A DNA stretch of 64,000 nt from Dechloromonas sp. UBA6271. GTDB lineage: Bacteria > Pseudomonadota > Gammaproteobacteria > Burkholderiales > Rhodocyclaceae. Location: positions 1-64,000 of the forward strand of contig DJUX01000041.1 in assembly GCA_002440665.1 (NCBI GenBank). Reading direction: 5' to 3'. The position numbers were made by a program, and so were the translations under genes. Below the pieces are notes generated by a model. That model was not told the DNA's origin, did no database searches, and worked only from the letters and a program-made list of their open reading frames with translations. Shown one piece after another: positions 18,621 to 27,860 of the stretch; the stretch's first letter is position 1; every line of letters begins with the position of its first letter.

Positions 18621-18646
18621 CAAGGCCGGCCCCATGGCCGGCCTTG
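18621..18646. repeat. 11-bp perfect inverted repeat between acpP and fabF
   Basis: CAAGGCCGGCC and its exact complement are separated by CCAT. There is no T-run after it, so it is not a classic terminator. It could stabilise the abundant acpP message or act as a partial stop before fabF. Confidence 0.6.
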
Positions 18647-18670
18647 CCACATTTGCGTTCGGAGCTCACC

Positions 18671-19906
18671 TTGGCACGTCGTAGAGTCGTAATTACCGGT
18701 CTGGGCCTCATCAGCCCGGTTGGCAACACCGTCGAAGAGGGCTGGCAGAATATTCTGGCTGGCCGTTCCGGCATTGGCCCTGTCACCAAGTTCGACACAT
18801 CCACCTTCCCGGTCCGGATTGCCGGCGAGGTCAAGAACTTCGACATCACCAGCTATATTTCGGCCAAGGACGCCCGCCGCATGGATACCTTCATCCATTT
18901 CGGCCTGGCGGCCGGTATGCAGGCCGTGCGTGATGCAGGTCTCGACAAGGAAGGCGCTGTCGATCCCGAGCGGGTCGGTGTTTCGATCGGTTCCGGCATC
19001 GGCGGCTTGCCGCTGATCGAGGAAACCAAGGACGAATACAACGCAGCTGGCGTGCGCAAGGTATCGCCGTTCTTCGTGCCCGGTTCGATCATCAACATGA
19101 TCTCCGGCAACCTGTCGATCATATTCGGTTTCAAGGGTCCGAACCTGGCGATCGTCACCGCCTGCACGACCGGCACGCACTCGATCGGCGAGGCAGCCCG
19201 CCTCATCGAATACGGCGATGCCGACGTGATGGTGGCAGGTGGTGCCGAATCGACCGTATCTCCGCTCGGTATGGGTGGCTTCTGCGCTGCCCGCGCCCTT
19301 TCTACCCGCAACGACGACCCGACCACGGCCAGCCGTCCGTGGGACAAGGATCGCGACGGCTTCGTGCTGGGGGAGGGCGCCGGTGTGCTGGTGCTCGAAG
19401 AGTACGAACACGCCAAGGCCCGCGGCGCCAAGATTTACGCCGAAGTGGCCGGTTATGGCATGAGCGCCGATGCCTACCACATCACCGCGCCAAACATGGA
19501 TGGCCCGCGCCGTTCCATGGTCAATGCGCTCAAGAACGCTGGTGTCGGCCCGTCCGACGTGCAGTATCTGAACGCACACGGTACCTCGACCCCGCTTGGC
19601 GACAAGAACGAATCGGATGCCGTCAAGGCTGCCTTCGGCGATGCTGCCTACAATCTGGTGGTCAATTCGACCAAGTCGATGACCGGCCACCTGCTGGGTG
19701 GTGCCGGTGGCGTCGAGTCGTTATTCACCGTGTTGGCGCTCCATCACCAGATTTCCCCGCCGACCATAAACATCTTCAACCAGGACCCGGAATGCGACCT
19801 GGACTACTGCGCCAACGTGGCGCGGCCGATGAAGATCGATATCGCGCTGAAGAACAACTTCGGCTTCGGTGGGACCAACGGATCGCTGGTTTTCAAGCGC
19901 ATCTAA
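18671..19906 (+). CDS. fabF: beta-ketoacyl-ACP synthase II
   Basis: A 411-residue elongating condensing enzyme. The active-site Cys is in VTACTTGTHSIGEAARL, the two histidines are in LNAHGTSTPLGD and KSMTGHLLGGAGG, and the C-terminal NNFGFGGTNGSLVF is typical. The start is a TTG at 18671, behind a GGAG site, giving MARRRVVITGLGLISPVGNT like its relatives. No ATG fits, and the frame extending upstream is only the shadow of acpP. Confidence 0.96.
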   Translation: MARRRVVITGLGLISPVGNTVEEGWQNILAGRSGIGPVTKFDTSTFPVRIAGEVKNFDITSYISAKDARRMDTFIHFGLAAGMQAVRDAGLDKEGAVDPERVGVSIGSGIGGLPLIEETKDEYNAAGVRKVSPFFVPGSIINMISGNLSIIFGFKGPNLAIVTACTTGTHSIGEAARLIEYGDADVMVAGGAESTVSPLGMGGFCAARALSTRNDDPTTASRPWDKDRDGFVLGEGAGVLVLEEYEHAKARGAKIYAEVAGYGMSADAYHITAPNMDGPRRSMVNALKNAGVGPSDVQYLNAHGTSTPLGDKNESDAVKAAFGDAAYNLVVNSTKSMTGHLLGGAGGVESLFTVLALHHQISPPTINIFNQDPECDLDYCANVARPMKIDIALKNNFGFGGTNGSLVFKRI

Positions 19907-19930
19907 ATCAGTTCCGCAGGAAAGCGAACG

Positions 19931-20368
19931 GTGCAGTTTCCGATCCACATCGGACTGCGCCGTTCCCGTTTTCTAGAGGCTGCAGTTGTCTCGATTACCC
20001 TGCTGACCAGTGGAGTGACGCTGGCATTGCCTTGGTCGACCACTGCTCGGGCCACCAGTTTTCTGCTTGTCCTGATCGCTGGAGGCCTTGCCTGGCGGCG
20101 TCTGGGACCGACGCTATCGGCAATTCGACTGGAGCGGGCCGGGCAAATACTCGTGGTAGTTGCCGGCAATGCTGAGTTTGCTGAAGCCGAATTGCTGGCC
20201 GGGGCAACAGTCCATCCCTGGCTGACGGTCGTTCGACTGAAAACTCAGGATGAACGAACGCATCTGCTGATTACTGCGGTCGACAGCATGAAACCGGAAG
20301 ATTTCAGGCGCCTGCGTATCTTTCTGCGCTGGCAGGCTGTAGTCAGCGAAGAGGCCGGCGCCCCCTGA
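19931..20368 (+). CDS. YgfX (CptA) -like membrane protein
   Basis: A 145-residue protein. MQFPIHIGLRRSRFLEA is followed by two close membrane helices (about residues 17-52: AVVSITLLTSGVTLAL, FLLVLIAGGLAW), then a soluble tail, the layout of the YgfX/CptA family. E. coli YgfX was first described as the toxin partner of SdhE, a role since debated. No sdhE gene is adjacent here. Its 3' end overlaps the convergent nadB end by 26 bases. Confidence 0.6.
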   Translation: MQFPIHIGLRRSRFLEAAVVSITLLTSGVTLALPWSTTARATSFLLVLIAGGLAWRRLGPTLSAIRLERAGQILVVVAGNAEFAEAELLAGATVHPWLTVVRLKTQDERTHLLITAVDSMKPEDFRRLRIFLRWQAVVSEEAGAP

Positions 20369-21920
20369 GTATCGTGTTCTTCACCCGCGGCAGCATTTCC
20401 GGATAGTCGCGTGAACAGTGCAGGCCGCGGCTTTCCTTGCGCCGCATGGCGCAGCGCACGATCAGATCGGCCGTGACAACAAGATTGCGCAATTCGATGA
20501 GGTCATGGCTGACCCGAAAATTGGCATAGAACTCCTCGATTTCCCGCATCAGCAAACGAATGCGATGCTGCGCCCGTTTGAGCCGTTTGGTCGTGCGGAC
20601 GATGCCGACGTAATCCCACATGAAGCGGCGCAACTCGTCCCAGTTGTGCGAAATGACGACTTCCTCGTCGGCATCGGTGACGCGGCTCTCGTCCCATTTC
20701 GGCAGAAGGGGAAGTGGAGTGATTTTGCTGGCTAAAATGTCGTTGACCGCAGCTTCCGCGAAAATCAGACATTCGAGGAGCGAATTGGAAGCCAGTCGAT
20801 TGGCGCCATGCAGACCGGTGCATGAGGCTTCGCCGGCAACATAGAGACCGGGCACGTCGGTGCGGCCATGCAGGTCGCTGATGATGCCGCCACAGGTGTA
20901 ATGCGCTGCCGGCACGACCGGAATCGGTTCGCTGGCGATGTCGATACCCAGTTCCAGGCAGCGGGCATGGATGTTCGGGAAATGCTCGCGGATGAAATCC
21001 TCGCCCTTGTGCGAGATGTCAAGGTAAACGCAGTCGAGGCCGCGTTTCTTCATCTCGAAGTCGATGGCCCTGGCCACGATGTCGCGTGGCGCCAGTTCGG
21101 CGCGTTCATCATGCTCGGGCATGAAGCGGGTACCATCAGGCAGGCGCAGCAGGCCGCCTTCGCCACGCACCGCCTCGGAAATCAGGAAGGACTTGGCCTG
21201 CGGGTGATACAGGCAGGTCGGATGGAACTGGATGAATTCCATGTTGGCGACCCGGCAACCGGCCCGCCAGGCCATGGCGATGCCGTCGCCGGTCGAGGTA
21301 TCGGGGTTCGTCGTATACAGATAGACCTTGCCGGCCCCACCGGTTGCAATCAGGGTATTGGCGGCGCCCATCGTGATGACTTCGCCATTGCGGCTATCGA
21401 GAACGTAGGCGCCGAAACAGCGGTTCGAGCCACTGCCGAGCTTGGCACCGGTAATCATGTCGATCGCAATGTGGCTCTCGAATACCGTGATATTCGGGTT
21501 CGCGCGCACCTTGCGGGTCAGCGTCTCCTGAACCGAAGCGCCAGTCGCATCGGCGACGTGGATCACGCGGCGGGCGCTGTGGCCGCCTTCGCGAGTCAGG
21601 TGATAGCCCGAATCATCCTTGGTGAAAGGTACACCCTGCTCGATCAGCCATTCAATGGCGCGGCGGCCGTTTTCGACGACGAAGCGGGTCGCCTTCTCAT
21701 CGTTGAGCCAGGCACCGGCCACCAAGGTATCGCGGATATGGGCTTCGATCGAATCACGGCTGTCGAGGACGGCGGCGATACCGCCTTGCGCCCAGCCCGA
21801 GGCCGAGTCTTCCAGGGTCCGCTTGCTGACCAGGGCAACACGGCAGTGGGTGGCGAGACGCAAGGCCGCCGACTGGCCGGCCAAGCCGCTACCGATGATA
21901 AGGACGTCGAAGTTCTGCAC
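20343..21920 (-). CDS. nadB: L-aspartate oxidase
   Basis: A 525-residue FAD enzyme that turns L-aspartate into iminoaspartate, the first step of NAD synthesis. FDVLIIGSGLAGQSAALRLA is the dinucleotide-binding motif. HSARRVIHVADATG and TNPDTSTGDGIAMAWRAG are conserved, and HYTCGGIISDLHGRTDVPG, ending in the GLYVAGEASCTGLHGANRLASNSL region, is the fumarate-reductase-family signature. The length is normal. It is divergent from rpoE, a common order in proteobacteria. Confidence 0.97.
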   Translation of the reverse strand: MQNFDVLIIGSGLAGQSAALRLATHCRVALVSKRTLEDSASGWAQGGIAAVLDSRDSIEAHIRDTLVAGAWLNDEKATRFVVENGRRAIEWLIEQGVPFTKDDSGYHLTREGGHSARRVIHVADATGASVQETLTRKVRANPNITVFESHIAIDMITGAKLGSGSNRCFGAYVLDSRNGEVITMGAANTLIATGGAGKVYLYTTNPDTSTGDGIAMAWRAGCRVANMEFIQFHPTCLYHPQAKSFLISEAVRGEGGLLRLPDGTRFMPEHDERAELAPRDIVARAIDFEMKKRGLDCVYLDISHKGEDFIREHFPNIHARCLELGIDIASEPIPVVPAAHYTCGGIISDLHGRTDVPGLYVAGEASCTGLHGANRLASNSLLECLIFAEAAVNDILASKITPLPLLPKWDESRVTDADEEVVISHNWDELRRFMWDYVGIVRTTKRLKRAQHRIRLLMREIEEFYANFRVSHDLIELRNLVVTADLIVRCAMRRKESRGLHCSRDYPEMLPRVKNTILRGRRPLR

Positions 21921-22095
21921 GGCTGTTCTCGATCAGGGTGTTTTTTGGCTGGAATATAGCACGCAAGCGGCAATCAGGACCGTCACACATAATCACAAAT
22001 AAGGGCAATTACGTATCCACCCGAGTAAATCGGCTAGGCTATACTCCGTCTTACAACGAGACTAACGAGAACCCCCAAGGGAGAATTTACAGGCC

Positions 22096-22695
22096 ATGAG
22101 CGAGCGCGAAATCGACCAGGCACTGGTCGAACGGGCGCAAGGCGGCGATCAACACGCCTTCGACCAGTTGGTGAGCAAATACCAGCGCAAGCTGGGACGC
22201 CTGCTGTCGCGCTTCATCCGCGATCCGGCGGAGGTCGAGGATGTCTCGCAGGAAGCCTTCATCAAGGCCTACCGGGCGCTACCCTCATTCCGTGGCGACA
22301 GCGCCTTCTACACATGGCTGTACCGGATCGGTATCAACACCGCCAAGAATTATCTGGTTGCGCAGGGCCGGCGAGCACCGACGTCGACCGAATTCGACAG
22401 CGAGGAAGCGGAGACCTTCGAATCCGCCGATCAGTTACGCGACATCAACACCCCCGAAAGCCTGCTGTTGTCGAAGCAGATCGGTGAAACGGTGAATGCG
22501 GCGATGGATGCCTTGCCCGAAGAACTGCGGACCGCGATCGTCCTGCGTGAAATCGAAGGGCTTTCCTACGAGGAAATTGCCAGCATGATGGATTGCCCGA
22601 TCGGCACTGTCCGTTCGCGTATTTTCCGGGCCCGCGAGGCTGTCGCCTTGAAGTTGCGCCCCTTGCTCGACATCGCGCCCGATCGCCGGTGGTAA
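22096..22695 (+). CDS. rpoE: RNA polymerase sigma factor RpoE (sigma-24)
   Basis: A 199-residue ECF sigma factor for envelope stress. Region 2 is EVEDVSQEAFIKAYRALPSF with FYTWLYRIGINTAKNYL, and region 4 is EIEGLSYEEIASMMDCPIGT followed by VRSRIFRAREA, the helix-turn-helix that reads the -35 box. It is followed after three bases by rseC and then degP. The expected anti-sigma genes rseA and rseB are not between them. Confidence 0.96.
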   Translation: MSEREIDQALVERAQGGDQHAFDQLVSKYQRKLGRLLSRFIRDPAEVEDVSQEAFIKAYRALPSFRGDSAFYTWLYRIGINTAKNYLVAQGRRAPTSTEFDSEEAETFESADQLRDINTPESLLLSKQIGETVNAAMDALPEELRTAIVLREIEGLSYEEIASMMDCPIGTVRSRIFRAREAVALKLRPLLDIAPDRRW

Positions 22696-22698
22696 ATC

Positions 22699-23139
22699 AT
22701 GAATACTGAGCAACAAAGCACTGTCCGCGCGATCGTCCGCGAACTTCGTGACGGCGTCGCACTGGTCGAGGTAGAGCAGGGCGGTTGCGGGCGTTGCCAT
22801 GAAAAGGGCGGCTGCGGCGGCCAGCAACTGACCCAGATGTTCTGCAGCACACCTAAGCAGTATCGCGTTGCCAACGACATCGGCGCGCAGATCGGTGATC
22901 ATGTGACCGTCGCCGTGCCAGCCGGCAGTATCCGGAAAAGCGCTAATTTGGCGTATATTTTGCCGTTGACCGCAGCAATTGCCGGCGCCGCGCTCGGCAT
23001 GCCGCTCGGCGGCGATGCGGGGGCGATGATCGGCGCCGTGGCCGGCCTGCTTCTGTCGTTTCTGTTTATCCGTCACCAGGCGGCCCGCCGGGTTGACGAT
23101 CCTGCATTACACCCCCATATCGTTTCACATTCGTCTTAA
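22699..23139 (+). CDS. rseC: RseC/MucC-family positive regulator of sigma-E activity
   Basis: A 146-residue inner-membrane protein. A cysteine-rich N-terminal part (EQGGCGRCHEKGGCGGQQL) precedes two membrane helices at about residues 82-120 (AYILPLTAAIAGAALGMPLG and AGLLLSFLFI), as in RseC. Family members modulate sigma-E or the SoxR-reducing system. It is directly downstream of rpoE and upstream of degP. Confidence 0.85.
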   Translation: MNTEQQSTVRAIVRELRDGVALVEVEQGGCGRCHEKGGCGGQQLTQMFCSTPKQYRVANDIGAQIGDHVTVAVPAGSIRKSANLAYILPLTAAIAGAALGMPLGGDAGAMIGAVAGLLLSFLFIRHQAARRVDDPALHPHIVSHSS

Positions 23140-23161
23140 GCAATTCAGGAGGTAGATGCCG

Positions 23162-24583
23162 ATGAAACGCTTCTTGGCTCTTTTGTCGTTCCTTTTTCTT
23201 TGTTCGCTGGCAGTAGCGCAGTCGCGCGGCTTGCCTGATTTCACCGAACTCGCCGAGAAGCAGGGTCCGGCCGTGGTCAATATCAGCACGACCCAGGTGA
23301 CCCGTGGCAACCAGGCAATGCCGTTTCCGTTCGACGAGAACGATCCGGCTTTCGAGTTCTTCAAGCGCTTCATTCCGCGCCCGCCTGGCGGCGCAACACC
23401 CCGCGAATTCGAGAACAAGTCGCTTGGCTCAGGCTTCATCATCAACGGCGACGGTTACATTCTGACCAACGCCCATGTCGTCGACGGGGCTGACGAGGTG
23501 ACCGTCCGCCTGACCGACAAGCGGGAATTCAAGGCCAGGATCATCGGCACCGACAAGCGCACTGATGTCGCGCTGCTCAAGATCGAGGCGAGCGGCCTGC
23601 CTATAGTCAAACTGGGTGAGCCGTCGCAACTTAAGGTCGGCGAGTGGGTCGTCGCCATCGGTTCGCCCTTCGGCTTCGACAACTCGGTGACGGCCGGCAT
23701 CGTTTCCGCCAAGGGCCGGTCATTGCCGCAAGAAAACTACGTGCCGTTCATCCAGACCGACGTGGCGATCAACCCCGGCAACTCGGGGGGGCCATTATTC
23801 AACATGCGCGGCGAAGTGGTCGGCATCAACTCCCAGATCTACAGCCGCAGCGGTGGTTACATGGGCGTTTCCTTCGCCATCCCAATCGACGTGGCGATGG
23901 AAATCCAGAATCAGCTGCGCACCTCCGGCAAGGTCAGCCGTGGTCGGCTCGGCGTCGTGATTCAGGAAGTCAGCAAGGAACTGGCCGATTCGCTGGGCTT
24001 GAGCAAGGCGATGGGTGCCGTCGTCAATGCCGTCGAAAAGGGCGGCCCGGCGGACAAGGCCGGGCTGGAACCGGGCGATGTCATTCTCAGGTTCGATGGC
24101 AAGCCGATCAACACATCCGCCGACTTGCCGCGCCTGGTCGCCGCGACCAAGCCGGGAACCCGCTCGACGGTTCAGGTCTGGCGCAAGGGCGCGACGCGCG
24201 ACATCGCCGTGACGGTCGGCGAAATGGTCGAGGAAAAAGCCGCCGGCAATCGTCAGGGACGCGGCGCCAAACCTTCCGAACAGCCAGCCAATCGCCTTGG
24301 CCTGGTAGTCAGCGAATTGACCGCCGAGCAGAAGCGCGACCTGAAAATGTCATCGGGGCTGCTGATCGAAGACGTCCGTGGTACCGGTTCGCGTGCCGAC
24401 CTGCGTCCCGGTGATGTCATCATCGCCCTGATCAGCAAGGGCGCAACGACCGAAATCAGGACCGTGGATCAGTTCAACAAGCTGCTGGCGCAGTTCGAAA
24501 AGGGCAGCAACGTCACTTTGCTCATCCGCCGTGGCGAACTGCAAACCTTCGTCACCATCAAGGGCCTCAATGGCGGCAATTGA
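23162..24583 (+). CDS. degP: periplasmic serine protease DegP/MucD (DegQ family)
   Basis: A 473-residue protease and chaperone for misfolded envelope proteins. The signal peptide MKRFLALLSFLFLCSLAVAQ is cut near residue 20. The catalytic triad is His in LTNAHVVDGADE, Asp in DKRTDVALLKIE and Ser in NPGNSGGPLFN. Two PDZ domains follow (RLGVVIQEVSKELAD and the region after NRLGLVVSELTAEQ). I chose the ATG at 23162, nine bases after AGGAGG; the ATG at 23156 is only three bases from it. The gene is a probable member of the sigma-E regulon, being in the rpoE operon. Confidence 0.96.
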   Translation: MKRFLALLSFLFLCSLAVAQSRGLPDFTELAEKQGPAVVNISTTQVTRGNQAMPFPFDENDPAFEFFKRFIPRPPGGATPREFENKSLGSGFIINGDGYILTNAHVVDGADEVTVRLTDKREFKARIIGTDKRTDVALLKIEASGLPIVKLGEPSQLKVGEWVVAIGSPFGFDNSVTAGIVSAKGRSLPQENYVPFIQTDVAINPGNSGGPLFNMRGEVVGINSQIYSRSGGYMGVSFAIPIDVAMEIQNQLRTSGKVSRGRLGVVIQEVSKELADSLGLSKAMGAVVNAVEKGGPADKAGLEPGDVILRFDGKPINTSADLPRLVAATKPGTRSTVQVWRKGATRDIAVTVGEMVEEKAAGNRQGRGAKPSEQPANRLGLVVSELTAEQKRDLKMSSGLLIEDVRGTGSRADLRPGDVIIALISKGATTEIRTVDQFNKLLAQFEKGSNVTLLIRRGELQTFVTIKGLNGGN

Positions 24584-24818
24584 ACTGACCCTGCTCAGCC
24601 GCAGCTACTGCCACCTATGTCAAGACATGGAGGTGGCACTAGAGCCGCTGGCGGCAGAGTTCGGCGCTGCGGTGAGGGTCGTCGATGTCGATGCCGATCC
24701 GTCGCTCGAAGCAAAGTATGACGAACTCGTACCCGTGCTGCTGCACGGCGAGAGCGAACTCTGCCATTACCATCTGGATGCGCCTAAAGTCCGTGAATAT
24801 TTGGCTAGAATCCGCTAA
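24570..24818 (+). CDS. glutaredoxin-like thioredoxin-fold protein
   Basis: An 82-residue protein. IELTLLSRSYCHLCQDMEVA has the beta strand followed by a C-x2-C redox pair, and VDVDADPSLEAKYDELVPVL is the second half of the thioredoxin fold, with the cis-proline at VPVL. It belongs to the glutaredoxin-like DUF836 type. The start overlaps the degP end by 14 bases, so the two are coupled. A terminator follows. Its substrate is unknown. Confidence 0.85.
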   Translation: MAAIELTLLSRSYCHLCQDMEVALEPLAAEFGAAVRVVDVDADPSLEAKYDELVPVLLHGESELCHYHLDAPKVREYLARIR

Positions 24819-24841
24819 AATTCAGGGTCTTCTGAACAGGG

Positions 24842-24868
24842 AAGGGCGCCGGAAAAGCGCCCTTTTTT
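24842..24868 (+). terminator. terminator before lepA
   Basis: The 8-bp stem AAGGGCGC/GCGCCCTT with a 7-base loop is followed by a run of six T. It separates the rpoE operon from lepA, although it is only about ten bases upstream of the lepA start. Confidence 0.85.
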
Positions 24869-24878
24869 ACTAGCATCA

Positions 24879-26669
24879 ATGGATCACATCCGTAATTTCT
24901 CCATCATCGCCCATATCGACCACGGCAAATCGACGCTGGCCGACCGCATCATCCACCTCTGTGGTGGTCTTTCGGACCGCGAAATGGAGGCTCAGGTACT
25001 CGATTCGATGGATATCGAGCGCGAGCGCGGCATCACCATCAAGGCCCAGACGGCGTCACTGCAGTACAAGGCGCGCGATGGCAGGATTTACAACCTGAAC
25101 CTGATCGACACCCCGGGACACGTCGATTTCTCATATGAAGTCTCCCGCTCGCTGTCGGCCTGCGAAGGCGCGTTGCTGGTAGTCGATGCCTCGCAAGGTG
25201 TCGAAGCCCAGACCGTGGCTAACTGCTACACCGCGCTCGATCTGGACGTCGAGGTCGTGCCGGTGCTCAACAAAATCGACCTGCCGTCTGCCGACCCCGA
25301 TAACGCCCGCCAGGAAATCGAGGACGTAATCGGCATCGACGCTACCGAAGCCGTTCTCGCCTCGGCCAAGACGGGCCTCGGTGTCGAAGATATTCTCGAA
25401 GCCGTGGTTGCCCGCATCCCGCCGCCCAAGGGCGATCCGGAAGCACCGCTAAAGGCACTGATCATCGATTCCTGGTTCGACAACTATGTCGGCGTGGTCA
25501 TGCTGGTGCGCGTCGTCGATGGCATCATGCGTCCGAAGGACAAGCTGTTTTTCATGGCGACCGGCGCCCAGCAGCTATGCGAACAGGTCGGCGTCTTCTC
25601 TCCGAAGTCTGTTCAGCGTGAAGCGCTGAGCGCCGGCGAGGTCGGCTTCGTCATTTCCGGCATCAAGGAACTGAAAGCCGCCAAGGTCGGCGACACGATC
25701 ACCAAGATCGACCGCAAGGCCGCCGAACCTTTGCCCGGCTTCAAGGAAATCAAGCCGCAGGTCTTCGCCGGTCTTTATCCGGTCGAGTCGAATCAGTACG
25801 ACTCTCTGCGTGAATCGCTCGAGAAGCTCAAGCTCAACGACGCCTCGCTGCAATACGAGCCGGAAGTCTCTCAAGCGCTGGGCTTCGGCTTCCGCTGCGG
25901 CTTTCTCGGCCTGCTGCACATGGAAATCGTCCAGGAGCGGCTCGAGCGCGAGTTCGATCAGGACCTTATTACAACCGCGCCGACCGTAGTCTATGAAGTC
26001 GTGCAGCGGGACGGCAGCGTCATCCAGATCGAAAACCCGGCCAAGCTGCCCGAACTCAGCAAGATCGAGGAAGTCCGCGAGCCGATCATTACCGCCACGA
26101 TTTTCGTGCCGCAGGATTATCTCGGCAACGTCATCACACTATGCAACCAGAAGCGTGGCAATCAGGTTGACATGCATTACCACGGCCGCCAGGTAAAGCT
26201 GGTCTATGAAATGCCGATGGCTGAAGTGGTCATGGACTTTTTCGACAAACTGAAGTCTTGTTCGAAGGGCTACGCATCGCTCGACTACGATTTCAAGGAA
26301 TACCGCGCTGCCGATGTAGTCAAGCTGGACATCCTGATCAACAGCGAGAAGGTCGATGCCCTGTCCTTGATCGTGCACCGTTCAAACTCCCAATATCGTG
26401 GCCGCGAACTGGCTTCCAAAATGCGGGAACTGATCCCCCGCCAGATGTACGACGTAGCGATTCAGGCCGCCATCGGCTCGCACATCATCGCCCGCGAAAA
26501 CGTCAAGGCGATGCGCAAGGACGTGCTGGCAAAATGCTACGGTGGCGATATCAGCCGCAAGAAAAAACTGCTGGAAAAGCAGAAGGCCGGCAAGAAGCGC
26601 ATGAAACAGGTGGGCAGCGTGGAGATCCCGCAGGAAGCTTTCCTTGCCGTGCTGCGCGTCGATAACTGA
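24879..26669 (+). CDS. lepA: elongation factor 4
   Basis: A 596-residue ribosome-associated GTPase. IIAHIDHGKSTLADRI is G1, IDTPGHVDFSYEV G3 and PVLNKIDLPSADP G4. The C-terminal EF4-specific domain ends with LAKCYGGDISRKKKLLEKQK. The length is as in E. coli. It stands first in a long run with lepB, as is usual. No strong ribosome-binding site is visible before the ATG. Confidence 0.98.
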   Translation: MDHIRNFSIIAHIDHGKSTLADRIIHLCGGLSDREMEAQVLDSMDIERERGITIKAQTASLQYKARDGRIYNLNLIDTPGHVDFSYEVSRSLSACEGALLVVDASQGVEAQTVANCYTALDLDVEVVPVLNKIDLPSADPDNARQEIEDVIGIDATEAVLASAKTGLGVEDILEAVVARIPPPKGDPEAPLKALIIDSWFDNYVGVVMLVRVVDGIMRPKDKLFFMATGAQQLCEQVGVFSPKSVQREALSAGEVGFVISGIKELKAAKVGDTITKIDRKAAEPLPGFKEIKPQVFAGLYPVESNQYDSLRESLEKLKLNDASLQYEPEVSQALGFGFRCGFLGLLHMEIVQERLEREFDQDLITTAPTVVYEVVQRDGSVIQIENPAKLPELSKIEEVREPIITATIFVPQDYLGNVITLCNQKRGNQVDMHYHGRQVKLVYEMPMAEVVMDFFDKLKSCSKGYASLDYDFKEYRAADVVKLDILINSEKVDALSLIVHRSNSQYRGRELASKMRELIPRQMYDVAIQAAIGSHIIARENVKAMRKDVLAKCYGGDISRKKKLLEKQKAGKKRMKQVGSVEIPQEAFLAVLRVDN

Positions 26670-26680
26670 GAAACTCCACG

Positions 26681-27493
26681 ATGAATTTTGCCCTGATACT
26701 TCTGGTACTGACGCTTGTCACGGGCGTGCTTTACGCGGTCGACGTCCTGAAATTCCGGAAATTGCGCGCTACGAATGCCAAGGAGCCGCTCTGGGTGGAG
26801 TGGGGCGCCAGCTTCTTCCCAGTCATCCTGATCGTCTTCGTACTGCGTTCATTCTTTTTTGAGCCGTTCAAGATTCCTTCGGGGTCGATGATTCCGACGC
26901 TTGAGGTCGGCGACTTTATCCTGGTCAATAAATTCACTTACGGCATCCGCCTGCCGGTGATCAACAAGAAGATCATCAGCATCAACGAACCGCAGCGCGG
27001 CGACGTGATGGTCTTCCGCTACCCGGAAGATCCGTCGCTCGACTATATCAAGCGTGTCATCGGCCTGCCGGGCGATACCGTGGCTTATCAGAACAAGCAT
27101 CTGACGGTTAACGGGCAGCCCGTCGAGGCCAAAAAAATGGCCGACTACCTCCATCCGGAGCGGCTCTACTATTCGGAACAATATGCCGCCAAGATGGGCA
27201 ATGTCGAATATAACTACCTGAACGACAGCGATGCGCCAGCCGTCATTCCCGATGCAACGCAATTTCCCCACCGTGAAAATTGCACCTACAATGCTGCCGG
27301 TGTCATATGCAAGGTGCCGCCGGGGCACTATTTCATGATGGGTGACAATCGCGATAACAGCCGTGATAGCCGGTTCTGGGGGTTCGTGCCGGATCAAAAC
27401 ATTGTCGGAAAAGCGGTTTTCATATGGTTCCACATGTATTCCCTCATTCCCCCCAAGGGTCTTGATCTATCTCGGATAGGTTCCTTCAATTAA
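26681..27493 (+). CDS. lepB: signal peptidase I
   Basis: A 270-residue inner-membrane protease. Two N-terminal membrane helices (about residues 1-20 and 46-64, ASFFPVILIVFVLRSFFF) are followed by the catalytic serine in KIPSGSMIPTLEVGD and the general-base lysine in YIKRVIGLPGD. GDNRDNSRDSRFWGFVP is the conserved box E. It cuts signal peptides from exported proteins such as DegP. It is 11 bases downstream of lepA. Confidence 0.97.
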   Translation: MNFALILLVLTLVTGVLYAVDVLKFRKLRATNAKEPLWVEWGASFFPVILIVFVLRSFFFEPFKIPSGSMIPTLEVGDFILVNKFTYGIRLPVINKKIISINEPQRGDVMVFRYPEDPSLDYIKRVIGLPGDTVAYQNKHLTVNGQPVEAKKMADYLHPERLYYSEQYAAKMGNVEYNYLNDSDAPAVIPDATQFPHRENCTYNAAGVICKVPPGHYFMMGDNRDNSRDSRFWGFVPDQNIVGKAVFIWFHMYSLIPPKGLDLSRIGSFN

Positions 27494-27503
27494 GGAGAAA
27501 CAG

Positions 27504-27857
27504 ATGAAGCATCAACGTGGCGTGGCCCTGTCCGGGCTGATTTTCTGGGGCATCGTTATCGCCCTGGTGGCCATTCTGGGCATGAAGGTCGTGCCAACGA
27601 CAATCGAATACTACAAGATACTCAAGGACGCCAAGGCCTCGGTCAACAAGGTGGGGCCGGAAGCTACCGTTGCTGATGTCCGTAAGACCTTCGACAACTT
27701 CGCCAACATCGACAGCCTTGATTTCAAAGCCGAGCAACTCGACATCTCCAAGGAAGGCGGGAAGATCGTCGCTTCGTTCGACTACGACAAGCGTATTCCG
27801 CTTTTCGCCAACGTCAGTCTGGTCATCAACTACAAGGGTTCCACCGCTGAACACTAA
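27504..27857 (+). CDS. DUF4845 membrane protein
   Basis: A 117-residue protein with a short N-terminus (MKHQRGVALSG), one membrane helix (LIFWGIVIALVAILGMKVVPT) and a small extracytoplasmic domain. This is DUF4845, which lies between lepB and rnc across beta- and gammaproteobacteria and has no assigned function. An AGGAG site precedes the ATG, and rnc begins three bases after its stop. Confidence 0.85.
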   Translation: MKHQRGVALSGLIFWGIVIALVAILGMKVVPTTIEYYKILKDAKASVNKVGPEATVADVRKTFDNFANIDSLDFKAEQLDISKEGGKIVASFDYDKRIPLFANVSLVINYKGSTAEH

Positions 27858-27860
27858 GGG

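Noticed and set aside
16813..18849. A 678-codon minus-strand frame over fabD-fabG-acpP
   Set aside because: It is antisense to well-identified fatty-acid genes; long antisense frames are common in GC-rich DNA.
22096..22695. A sigma-E autoregulated promoter before rpoE
   Set aside because: I could not find a convincing GAACTT and TCTGA pair at the right spacing; only a weak TATACT box is visible near 22040.
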